NCBI RefSeq assembly: GCF_000331005.1
Contig: NZ_AEJB01000223.1
Span: 1 to 58,389 of the forward strand
From: Streptomyces turgidiscabies Car8
GTDB taxonomy: Bacteria; Actinomycetota; Actinomycetes; Streptomycetales; Streptomycetaceae
Length of the DNA stretch: 58,389 nucleotides
Direction: 5' to 3'
Under the pieces are notes generated by a model that worked only from the letters and a program-made list of their open reading frames with translations, made no database searches and was not told the DNA's origin. Within the stretch, counting starts at the first letter, position 1. Each line of letters opens with the position of its first letter. This document shows, one piece after another, positions 42,405 to 50,258 of the stretch. Both the position numbers and the translations under genes were made by a program.

Positions 42405-43102
42405 CCCCCGACCCGGACGCCGTCATCGAACTCACCGACGTGGAGCGTACGTTCGACTCCGAGCCCCCTGTGTACGCGTTGCGCGGTGTGGGCCTGACCG
42501 TGCGGCGCGGGGAGCATCTCTCCGTCGTCGGCCCCTCCGGCTCGGGGAAGTCGACGCTGCTCAACACGCTCGGCCTGCTCGACCGGCCCACCGCGGGAAC
42601 GTACCGGCTCGACGGCGTCGAGACCACCGGGCTGGGCGACCTCGAACGCACCGCGCTGCGCGGCAGCCGCATCGGGTTCGTCTTCCAGTCCTTCCACCTG
42701 CTCCCGTACCGCACCGTCGACGAGAACGTCATGCTGGCGGAGGCGTACCGCAGACCGCGCCCCGGGCTCGGGCGAGGTACCCGCCTCGCCCGGGCCCGGG
42801 CGGCGCTGGACCGGGTCGGGCTCGGGCACCGCTCGGGTTTCCGGCCCGACCGGCTCTCCGGCGGCGAACGTCAACGCGTCGCCATCGCGCGGGCGTTGAT
42901 CAGTGACCCCGCCCTGCTGCTCTGCGACGAGCCCACCGGCAACCTGGACGGCGAGAACACCCTCTCCGTGCTGGAACTCTTCGACGACCTGTGCGCCCAG
43001 GGCATGACCCTGGTGCTGATCACCCACGACGAGACGGTCAGCCGCCGGGCGGGCCGGCGCGTTCGCATCACCGACGGCCGCCTCACCCTGGAGACCGAGT
43101 GA
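42401..43102 (+). CDS. ABC transporter ATP-binding protein (MacB/LolD type)
   Basis: 233 residues. Walker A GPSGSGKSTLLNTLGLLDRP, Q-loop VFQSFHLLPYRT, signature LSGGERQRVAIARALI, Walker B ALLLCDEPTGNLDGENT and switch histidine LVLITHDETVS. This belongs to the MacB/LolCDE/FtsE mechanotransmission class rather than classic importers or exporters. GTG start overlapping the adaptor stop; its stop overlaps the permease start. Confidence 0.95.
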   Translation: MTPDPDAVIELTDVERTFDSEPPVYALRGVGLTVRRGEHLSVVGPSGSGKSTLLNTLGLLDRPTAGTYRLDGVETTGLGDLERTALRGSRIGFVFQSFHLLPYRTVDENVMLAEAYRRPRPGLGRGTRLARARAALDRVGLGHRSGFRPDRLSGGERQRVAIARALISDPALLLCDEPTGNLDGENTLSVLELFDDLCAQGMTLVLITHDETVSRRAGRRVRITDGRLTLETE

Positions 43103-44370
43103 TCCGAGTGAAACCCCGAGTGAAACGTGTACCGGCCGGGGCGGGAACCCGCGTCGAACGCCCCTGGATGGACCTCCGGGACCTGTGGACGGAGGCCCTC
43201 GCGGGCGTCATGGCCCGGCCCGTACGGTCCGCCCTGACCACCCTCGGCACGGTGCTCGGCATCACCACACTGGTCATCACCATCGGGGTGGCCTCCACCG
43301 CGGGCAACCAGATCGTCGGCCGGTTCGACGCGCTCACCGCGACCTCGGTGACCGTGACGGTGCCGCCCGTGCCGGCCGGTTCGGACGACGGGCCGCTGGT
43401 GGACTGGTCGGGGACCGACGCGGTCCGGGACCTGGCCGGCGTCGACTCGGCCGCCACACTCGCCGACTCCCCGCTGACCAACAGCGTCCAGGTGCGGGCC
43501 AACGACGTGAAGGCACCCGGCGACCTCTCCGCCCAGACCCTGGCCGTGGTCGCCGCCTCGGCGGACCTGCCCGCCGGTGTACGCGGCGCGATGACCGCCG
43601 GGCGCTTCTACGACGCCGGCGACATCACCCGCCGCGCCCAGGTTGCGGTGCTCGGCGACCAGGCGGCGCGGCTGCTCGGCATCGGCCGGGTGCAGGACTC
43701 CCCGGCGATCTTCTTCCAGGGCCAGTCGTACACCGTCATCGGCATCCTCGGCGGTATCCAGCGCGAACAGCGGCTGTCCACCGCCGTGATGCTCCCGCCC
43801 ACCACCGCCGCGGACCGCCTCGGCCTGCGGGACGTCACCCGCGTCCTCATCAACACCGCGATGGGCGCGGCCCGGCAGGTGGCACGCCAGGCGCCGATCG
43901 CCCTGGCTCCCGGGAAGGAGAAATCCCTGTCCGTCGTGGCCCCTCAGGATCTCTCCAAGGCACGCGACGGCGTCCAGAACGACGTCAACGGCCTCTTCCT
44001 CGTCCTCGGCCTGGTCTCCCTGGTGGTCGGCGCGATCGGCATCGCCAACGTCACTCTCGTGACGGTGATGGAGCGGGTCGGCGAGATCGGCCTGCGGCGC
44101 GCGCTGGGCGCGTCACGACGGCAGGTGGCCGGCCAGTTCCTCCTGGAGTCGACGACGATCGGCCTGCTCGGCGGCATCGTCGGCGCGGCCCTGGGCATCG
44201 CCGTCGTGGTGGGCGTAGCCGTCTTCAAGGAGTGGACCCCGGTCCTCGACATGAACCTGGCCCTCGGCGCCCCTCTCGCCGGAGCCCTCGTAGGCCTCCT
44301 CGCCGGCCTCTACCCATCCCTACGAGCCGCCCGAATGGAACCGGTGGACGCCCTGCGGGCGCCTTCCTGA
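43099..44370 (+). CDS. MacB-like ABC permease (FtsX family)
   Basis: 423 residues. TM1 follows RPVRSALTTLGTVLGITTLV, then a large extracellular MacB_PCD domain of about 210 residues (ASTAGNQIVGRFDALTATSV to KEKSLSVVAPQDL) and three C-terminal helices with FtsX features (VMERVGEIGLRRALGASRRQ, GAPLAGALVGLLAGLYPSLR). It probably exports or extracts an antibiotic, peptide or envelope component. GTG start at 43099; longer frames are artefacts. Confidence 0.93.
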   Translation: MIRVKPRVKRVPAGAGTRVERPWMDLRDLWTEALAGVMARPVRSALTTLGTVLGITTLVITIGVASTAGNQIVGRFDALTATSVTVTVPPVPAGSDDGPLVDWSGTDAVRDLAGVDSAATLADSPLTNSVQVRANDVKAPGDLSAQTLAVVAASADLPAGVRGAMTAGRFYDAGDITRRAQVAVLGDQAARLLGIGRVQDSPAIFFQGQSYTVIGILGGIQREQRLSTAVMLPPTTAADRLGLRDVTRVLINTAMGAARQVARQAPIALAPGKEKSLSVVAPQDLSKARDGVQNDVNGLFLVLGLVSLVVGAIGIANVTLVTVMERVGEIGLRRALGASRRQVAGQFLLESTTIGLLGGIVGAALGIAVVVGVAVFKEWTPVLDMNLALGAPLAGALVGLLAGLYPSLRAARMEPVDALRAPS

Positions 44371-44475
44371 CGACGCCGGTCACCGGTGCGGCGGCGGGTC
44401 AGAGCGACCGAGGCGAGGTGGGCGCGCGCACCCCGCCCGGCCGTCCGTAGGGCGCTTCCCGCCACGCCACCGTCG

Positions 44476-44754
44476 TCAGCCGTCGTGCGTGAAGTCCGGG
44501 ACACCCGCGACCGAGGCCGGATCCCCGATCGGCCACATCCGCACGCCTTCCGGAGCGCGCACACGGGACACCCCGATGCCGTGCAGACACGCGTCGCACC
44601 AGAGCAGCGCGTAGCCGATCCTGCTGCCGGCGTCGACGATGTAGCGCGCCCGGAGTCCGTCCCGCCCACAGGCCGGGCACGGGCCGCCGCCCGCTTCGTC
44701 GTGGCCGTCGGCGACGCGCGCCAACGCCTTCAGCCACGCCCCACGATCAGGCAT
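44476..44754 (-). CDS. Small zinc-ribbon-like hypothetical protein
   Basis: 92 residues with CPACGRDG and WCDACLHG knuckles about 33 residues apart, likely one zinc ribbon, with an acidic start (ADGHDEAGGG). No named family recognised. ATG with AGGAGA seven bases upstream. It lies downstream of the SpoIIE phosphatase-unrelated ABC operon and converges with it. Confidence 0.7.
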   Translation of the reverse strand: MPDRGAWLKALARVADGHDEAGGGPCPACGRDGLRARYIVDAGSRIGYALLWCDACLHGIGVSRVRAPEGVRMWPIGDPASVAGVPDFTHDG

Positions 44755-44802
44755 CAGGCACTCTCCTGTTGAACTGGTTCCAAGGCTGGTCCTCCGCCAG
44801 TA

Positions 44803-47259
44803 TCACGCCCCCGATCCCGCCCGCCCCGGAAGGTCCTGCTCGGCCCAGATGATCTTTCCGGCGCGGGTGTAGCGCGTGCCCCAGCGGCGGGTCAGCTGGG
44901 CGACGAGGAACAGTCCCCGGCCGCCCTCGTCGGTGGTCCGCGCATGGCCCATCCGGGGTGAGGTGTTGCTGGTGTCGGACACCTCGCAGATCAGCTTGTC
45001 GTGCCGGATCATGCGCAGCCTGACGGGTGCGGTGCCGTGCCGGATGGCGTTGGTGACCAGCTCGCTGACCACCAGTTCCGTGGTCATCGCCAGATCCTCC
45101 AGCCCCCATCCGAGAAGCTGGCGGACGGCGAGTTCCCTGGCGCTCGAGACGATCGCCGGGTCCGTCGGGAGGTCCCACGAGGCGACCCGGTCGGCGCCCA
45201 GCGCGTGCGGCCGGGCCAGGAGCAGGGCGACGTCGTCGGTCTGCGGGCCGGTCAGCAGGTTGTTCACGACCGCCGAGCACAGCTCCTCCGGAGGCAGACC
45301 GGACTGCGCGAGCACGTCGCTGAGCCGGGACAGGCCTACGTCGATGTCCTGGTCGCTGCTCTCGATGAGGCCGTCGGTGTAGAGGGCGATCAGGCTGCCC
45401 TCGGGGAGGGAGATCTCGGCGGACTCGAAGGGCAGCGAACCGAGGCCCAGCGGAGGGCCCGACGGAAGGTCGGGGAAGGTGACCTTGCCGCCCGGGGTGA
45501 CCACGGCGGGCGGCGGATGTCCGGCCCGGGCCATGGTGCACAGCTGGGTGACCGGGTCGTAGACGGCGTAGAGGCAGGTGGCGCCCAGTACGGCGGTGGC
45601 GATGGGCTCGTCGTCGCCGCCCTTCTCCTCGGTCAGGCGGATCACCAGGTCGTCCAGGTGGGCCAGCAGCTCGTCGGGCGGCAGATCCATGTCGGCGAGT
45701 GTCTGTACGGCCGTACGCAGCCGGCCCATGGTCGCCGCGGCGTTGAGGCCGTGCCCGACGACGTCACCGACGACCAGCGCGACCCGGGCCCCGGACAGCT
45801 GGATCACGTCGAACCAGTCGCCGCCCACCCCTTCCCGCGCGTCGGTCGGCAGATACCGCGAGGCCACCTCCATGGCGGTGCCGCCGTTCAGTTTCTGCGG
45901 GAGCAGACTGCGCTGCAGGGCCAGCGCGGCGGCGTGCTCCCGGGTGTAGCGGCGGGCGTTCTCCACCCACACCGCGGCCCGGCTGACCAGCTCCTCGGCG
46001 AGCAGCAGATCGTCCTCCTCGAACGGCTGCGGATGCTCCATACGGATGAAGGAGGCCACCCCCAGCACGGTGCCGCGCACGGACAGCGGCACCCACATCG
46101 CCGAGTGCATCCCGAATTTCGCGATGCTCCTGGCCCGCGCCGGATCCTCCGCGATCCACGGGGCGGTGACCGGGTCCAGGAACGGTTGCAGCACCGCCGT
46201 GCCGCTGGCCATGCTCGCGAAGTACGGCGACGACCTGGGCGCGTCGATCGAGTCGCCGGTGGCGATCACCGACTCCGGGCAGCCCTCGTGGATCGACTGC
46301 TGCCCGGCCCGCCGTACCTGATACGCGCTGTCGGCCGGCCCCGAACCGGGTTCGTCGCCGTGCAGCACCGATTCCAGCAGATCGACGGTCACGAAGTCGG
46401 CGAGCCTCGGCACCGAGAAGTCGGCCAGTTCCTGGGCGGTCGCCATCACGTTCAGCGTGCCCCCGATACGGGCGCTTGCCTCGCTGAGCAGGGCCAGGCG
46501 CTCCCGGGCCCGCCAGCGGTCGGTGACGTCCATGCCCATGTAGCAGACGCCCAGCGGGTTGCCTTCGGGGTCGTCGAGGCGAAAGAAGGAGGTGGAGTAG
46601 GCGTGTTCCTGGTGCGGATCCGCCCAGGTCCAGCCCCGGTACTCGTAGTCGACGACCGGCTTGCCCGTCTCCAGCACCTGCCGCATCTGTGCTTCGAGCG
46701 CCTCGGTGTTCAGGCCCGGCAGCGAGTCCGACATCCGGCGCCCGAGCCGCTCGTCGCGCGGCACTCCGCCGTAGCGCTCCAGGGTGTCGTTCATCCACAC
46801 GTACCGCAGGTCCGGGCCGAGCACGGCCATGCCGAGCGGTGAGCGGGTGAGGAATCCTGCCAGCACCTCGCCGCTGACCGCCCAGGTAGGAGCCTTCGAC
46901 ACGTCGATCGCCGACACGAGCCAGGCCCTGCGGTCGTCGGTGTCGGACATCGCGGTCACCCGCAGTCCGACCTCGACCCGGCGGCCGTCACGGTGCCGGG
47001 CGCCCACCAGGCCGCCCCAGCTCTCCCGGGTTCCGCACTCCTCGACGACCTCGGCCGCCCGTGGCGCGTCCTCGGACCGCGCCAGCAGAACGGCGGCGGA
47101 ACGGTTCAGCACCTCCGCCGCGCCGTATCCCAGAAGCCGCTCGGCGGCCCCCGTCCAGCCGATGACCGTGCCCTTCGCATCGATCACGGCGGCGGCGACG
47201 TTCGCCGTCTCGAACGGTCCATGCGTTCCGTCCGGCGTTACCTCCCTGGGGAACATCAT
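44803..47259 (-). CDS. PAS-PAS-GAF-SpoIIE phosphatase with C-terminal anti-sigma-type ATPase
   Basis: 818 residues. Two PAS domains (AAVIDAKGTVIGWTGAAERL; SPLGMAVLGPDLRYVWMNDT), a GAF domain (LALLSEASARIGGTLNVMAT to ENARRYTREHAAALALQ), a SpoIIE/PP2C phosphatase (GVGGDWFDVIQL, VVGDVVGHGLNAAATMGRL, IALYTDGLIESS, TDDVALLLARP) and a GHKL ATPase (TTELVVSELVTNAIRHGTAP, TTDEGGRGLFLVAQL). Carrying both the phosphatase and anti-sigma-kinase folds, it can combine both arms of a partner-switching circuit. ATG at 47259; the 188 codons before it are antisense to hemerythrin. Confidence 0.92.
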   Translation of the reverse strand: MMFPREVTPDGTHGPFETANVAAAVIDAKGTVIGWTGAAERLLGYGAAEVLNRSAAVLLARSEDAPRAAEVVEECGTRESWGGLVGARHRDGRRVEVGLRVTAMSDTDDRRAWLVSAIDVSKAPTWAVSGEVLAGFLTRSPLGMAVLGPDLRYVWMNDTLERYGGVPRDERLGRRMSDSLPGLNTEALEAQMRQVLETGKPVVDYEYRGWTWADPHQEHAYSTSFFRLDDPEGNPLGVCYMGMDVTDRWRARERLALLSEASARIGGTLNVMATAQELADFSVPRLADFVTVDLLESVLHGDEPGSGPADSAYQVRRAGQQSIHEGCPESVIATGDSIDAPRSSPYFASMASGTAVLQPFLDPVTAPWIAEDPARARSIAKFGMHSAMWVPLSVRGTVLGVASFIRMEHPQPFEEDDLLLAEELVSRAAVWVENARRYTREHAAALALQRSLLPQKLNGGTAMEVASRYLPTDAREGVGGDWFDVIQLSGARVALVVGDVVGHGLNAAATMGRLRTAVQTLADMDLPPDELLAHLDDLVIRLTEEKGGDDEPIATAVLGATCLYAVYDPVTQLCTMARAGHPPPAVVTPGGKVTFPDLPSGPPLGLGSLPFESAEISLPEGSLIALYTDGLIESSDQDIDVGLSRLSDVLAQSGLPPEELCSAVVNNLLTGPQTDDVALLLARPHALGADRVASWDLPTDPAIVSSARELAVRQLLGWGLEDLAMTTELVVSELVTNAIRHGTAPVRLRMIRHDKLICEVSDTSNTSPRMGHARTTDEGGRGLFLVAQLTRRWGTRYTRAGKIIWAEQDLPGRAGSGA

Positions 47260-47493
47260 GAAGGCCGTCCCATCTGGCGGATGGCATATGGACGATTCTA
47301 TGACGTATCGCCCGGCACTGCGCCCCTCGGAGGCGTGCCCCGAAGGATCCCGAGGGATATGGCGTACGCCTGCTCGCTCTTCCGAGTCGACTCGGCCGTG
47401 TCCATGCGCTGTGCGCCGATACCCGGGGTACACGGCGTTGGGGCGGCCGACCGCGCCGCCCGATACGGCGTGAACTAGGGCGAGGAGATACCT

Positions 47494-47967
47494 GTGGACG
47501 GGATCGTGCTGCTCAAGGAAGACCACAAGACCGTGGAGAAGCTGTTCAAGCGGTTCGAGAAGGCCGACGACGACGCCCACGCCGAGAAGCGCGAAATCGT
47601 CGACCAGGTGATCGACGAGCTCACCACGCACACCTGGATCGAGGAGAACATCTTCTATCCGGCCGCCCGCCAGTCCGCTCCCGACACCAAGGACCACGTC
47701 CTCGAAAGCGTCGAGGAGCACCACGTCGTGGTGTGGATGCTTTCCGAGCTCAAGGACCTCGACCCGAAGGACGAGCGGTTCGACGCCAAGATGACCGTCC
47801 TCATGGAGAACGTCCGCCACCACGTCGAGGAAGAGGAGAAGGAGTGGTTTCCCGACGTACGCAAGGCCATGGGCCGCAACCGCCTCACCGAGCTCGGCGA
47901 AGAGATGGAAAAGGCGAAGAAGAGGGCACCGGGCGACCCCCTGGCCGTTCCCAGCGCCGATCGGTAG
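47494..47967 (+). CDS. Hemerythrin HHE-domain protein
   Basis: 157 residues. The HHE cation-binding four-helix bundle shows its ligands in LKEDHKTVEKLF, DELTTHTWIEENIFYPAAR, SVEEHHVVVWML and VRHHVEEEEKEWFPD. Such proteins bind a di-iron centre and serve in oxygen, nitric-oxide or iron stress. GTG start with GAGGAG upstream. It is divergent from the phosphatase; a GGGTAC hexamer at 47426 may be a stress-sigma promoter. Confidence 0.92.
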   Translation: MDGIVLLKEDHKTVEKLFKRFEKADDDAHAEKREIVDQVIDELTTHTWIEENIFYPAARQSAPDTKDHVLESVEEHHVVVWMLSELKDLDPKDERFDAKMTVLMENVRHHVEEEEKEWFPDVRKAMGRNRLTELGEEMEKAKKRAPGDPLAVPSADR

Positions 47968-48070
47968 TCACAGTGCGGGGACTGATCAGCAGTTGTGTCC
48001 CGATCTCCCGGTTGGTGAGCCCCTCCGCGGCCAGCGGGACGACTCTCAGCTCCTGGCGAACCGGGGGGCT
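47965..48070 (-). pseudogene. Relic of a LuxR/NarL-type HTH domain
   Basis: The minus strand encodes RQELRVVPLAAEGLTNREIG and TQLLISPRTVTT, an unmistakable LuxR recognition HTH, but no start, receiver or stop in context; the frame runs straight into the hemerythrin gene. It is a 35-codon remnant of a response regulator in the gap before the MDMPI gene. Confidence 0.75.
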
Positions 48071-48116
48071 GTGAAAATCGCTGTCCGATGTTGGAATGCG
48101 GTGATAGAGAGTCCGG

Positions 48117-48920
48117 GTGACAACGACACTTGAGTTCCCCGTGCTGCTGCGACTGATCGACGAACGCTCGACCGCCTTCCGCGCCGCGGTCGCCTCCGCG
48201 CCCAGCCTCGACGTACAGGTGCCGACCTGCCCCGAGTGGACGCTGTTCGATCTGGCGCAGCACATCGGCGAGGGGCGCCGCGACTGGGCCGCCACCGTCG
48301 CCGCCGGGCCCGCTCCGGCCAAGTCGGCAGCGGCGGGCGCGCGCCTTGCGCCCCGGGAGCGCGAGGCGCTGCTGGCCTGGTTGGCGGAGTCCACGGAGCA
48401 ACTGCTGGACGCACTGCGGAAGGCCGGCCCGGATCGCGGTTGCTGGACGTGGTGGGAGACGTTGCAGTCACCGCCGACCACCGGTGCCGTGGCCAGGCAC
48501 CAGCTCCAGCAGATGGCGGTGCACACCTACGACGCCCAGATCACCATAGGTGCCCCGGAGCCGCTGCCGACCGAGGTGGCACTCGACGGTGTCGACGAGT
48601 TCCTGTCCACCTGCGTCGCAACGACGAGTGCCTGGCCACACGGGCCCGCTGTCATCGACTTCCACGCCTCCGAGGGCCGCTCCTGGCGCCTCTCGCTCTC
48701 CGCCGGCGGCGCACGGAGCGCCCGTCTTCCCGGGCCCGGCACCATATCGGACACCGCTGCCGACCAGGACGCGGCCAACGCCTCCACCTCCGCCTCCGTC
48801 TGGGGCACGGCCGACGAGCTGGTCCTCATCCTGCACGACCGTATTCCGTTCAACTCCCTGAAGCTCGACGGCGACCGCCGTCTCTTCGACCAGCTCAGCG
48901 CCTGGGACCCGGACGAGTAG
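48117..48920 (+). CDS. Maleylpyruvate isomerase N-terminal (MDMPI/DinB-like) protein
   Basis: 267 residues. The N-terminal DinB-like bundle holds the putative metal ligands: TCPEWTLFDLAQHIGEGRRD (His in DLAQHIG) and AVARHQLQQMAVHTYDAQI. A C-terminal sterol-carrier-like domain starts near SAWPHGPAVIDFHASEGRSW. The family includes mycothiol-dependent isomerases and detoxification enzymes. GTG start with only a weak ribosome site. Substrate unknown. Confidence 0.87.
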   Translation: MTTTLEFPVLLRLIDERSTAFRAAVASAPSLDVQVPTCPEWTLFDLAQHIGEGRRDWAATVAAGPAPAKSAAAGARLAPREREALLAWLAESTEQLLDALRKAGPDRGCWTWWETLQSPPTTGAVARHQLQQMAVHTYDAQITIGAPEPLPTEVALDGVDEFLSTCVATTSAWPHGPAVIDFHASEGRSWRLSLSAGGARSARLPGPGTISDTAADQDAANASTSASVWGTADELVLILHDRIPFNSLKLDGDRRLFDQLSAWDPDE

Positions 48921-48975
48921 GACGTATCGGCGACTGACGCCGTCAGTTCTCCTCATTGGTCTCGTCGTCCGCATC

Positions 48976-49260
48976 TCATCGACCGTCGGTGAAGCCGTAG
49001 CAGCCGAGCAGGTTCAGGTTCTTGTGCTTCAGCGGGGAGAGCCGGGCGATGTCCTCGTACCGGATTTCGTGGCAATCGGTGCGGAGACGAGCGAGGGCGC
49101 CGACGATGTAACGGGTCGTCCGGAGGACGATGACGTTGAGGCCAGGCCGAGCGCGCCGAGCTGGTCCTCCATCCCGTCGCGGTACGCCTGATGGATGGTG
49201 GGACCGGCGCGGCCGGCCGATTCGGCGGGACCCGCGCCAGCATCACCCGGCGGCCCAGCT
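48976..49260 (-). pseudogene. Frameshifted C-terminal relic of a Tn3-family transposase
   Basis: The minus strand reads TIHQAYRDGMEDQLGALGL and, after a one-base frameshift at about 49144, LNVIVLRTTRYIVGALARLR and EDIARLSPLKHKNLNLLGCY with a TGA at 48976. This matches the end of Tn3-family DDE transposases (GxEDQLGALGLxxNxxVLWNT, LSPLxxxHxNLxGxY). Only the last 80 or so residues remain, and no terminal inverted repeats were found. Confidence 0.75.
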
Positions 49261-49474
49261 GGAACGCACAGATCTCATGGACCCGCTCCGTGACCGGGTG
49301 AACGCCGTGCCCGCCGCCCGCCCCCAGACCTCCTCGCCCGGCCGGACGGCCGCCTTCCGAGGCACCACCATCAGACGACGGCAACCCCCTTCTGGGTGAT
49401 CGCCCCCTGGCGTTTCACCGCAACGGCGTCCCGGACGAATCGGCGTCCAGACAAGAAGTGCCCGCTGGGTCCCG

Positions 49475-49666
49475 TCAGTTGAGGGCTCGCAGCACCAGCC
49501 GTACGACTGCCGTGACGCCTCGCCAGATCCAACTGAGCAGTCCTCCCGCCACCGCGATGTCGACGGCGTCTCCGGCAGCTTCTATCCGGGCGGACGTGGA
49601 ACGGCACCGAGAGCAGGAACGGGGCCAACGACGCTTTCGCGCGCCGCACTTCTTGCACATCATCAT
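49475..49666 (-). CDS. Small double zinc-knuckle membrane protein
   Basis: 63 residues: MMCKKCGARKRRWPRSCSRC, then a linker and a hydrophobic helix (VDIAVAGGLLSWIWRGVTAV, VRLVLRALN). AGGAGA and GAGGAC precede the ATG at 49666. A two-Cys-pair zinc ribbon joined to one membrane segment, not recognised as a named family. It lies inside a larger frame formed by a receiver relic, so its start was chosen by the ribosome site. Confidence 0.6.
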   Translation of the reverse strand: MMMCKKCGARKRRWPRSCSRCRSTSARIEAAGDAVDIAVAGGLLSWIWRGVTAVVRLVLRALN

Positions 49667-49714
49667 GTCCTCGTTCTCTCCTGCCGGGCGACAGGAGTGC
49701 GAGACGCCGCTCGG

Positions 49715-50021
49715 TGACCCGGGGCGCGTCCTGGTGGCCGGCGATGACTCGGGTGGCGACGATGCCGTCGAACACGGGCATCCGGACGTCCATGATGACC
49801 ACGTCGGGGGCCAGTTGCACGGCGAGAGGCGCCGCGCCGGCCTCGGCGGCCTCACCGACGACCGTCAGGTCCTCCTCGGCATCGACCACGGCGGCGAACC
49901 CCGCCCGTCCGGCACCCAGCCGTTCCTGACGGTCCGGCAGGCCGGCCGAGGCCATCTGCAGTGCGCTGTCCCGGACGAGCAGCATTCCCCGTAGGCGGTG
50001 TGCGCCCCGGATCAAATGCAT
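49715..50021 (-). pseudogene. Relic of a NarL-type response regulator receiver domain
   Basis: The minus strand encodes AGFAAVVDAEEDLTVVGEAA and APDVVIMDVRMPVFDGIVAT, with the phosphoacceptor Asp in IMDVRMP. The N-terminal acidic pocket is replaced by unrelated sequence, and the frame loses homology after HQDAPRVT with no HTH. An ATG at 50021 with GAGGGATTT upstream still opens the frame. The remaining stretch to 50258 is AT-rich with the inverted repeat TCAAAT-TGC-ATTTGA at 50042-50056. Confidence 0.65.
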
Positions 50022-50258
50022 GCAGGTAAATCCCTCATTGATCAAATTGCATTTGAAGCATTCAGCAACTGCTCGTAGTGTCGAGATGTGCCTCTCGGCG
50101 TGCTTCGCCGAATGAGGGGCGCCCCGGTTCATCCCCTCGACATGAACCGAAGAACCGGCAACTGAACTTCTGAACTTCCGCTATGACCCTTCAGCGCATT
50201 GTCGGCTCACGGCGGCATTTCCGGCATCCCTTGTCCGTCACGTGAAGGAGCAAAGAAT

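Noticed and set aside
47260..47823. N-terminal 188-codon extension of the SpoIIE/ATPase protein
   Set aside because: It is antisense to hemerythrin and lacks any domain; the ATG at 47259 directly precedes the first PAS domain.
49371..50132. Full-length 253-residue response regulator
   Set aside because: Only the middle of the frame matches a receiver; the ends are unrelated and the HTH is missing, so it is reported as a relic.
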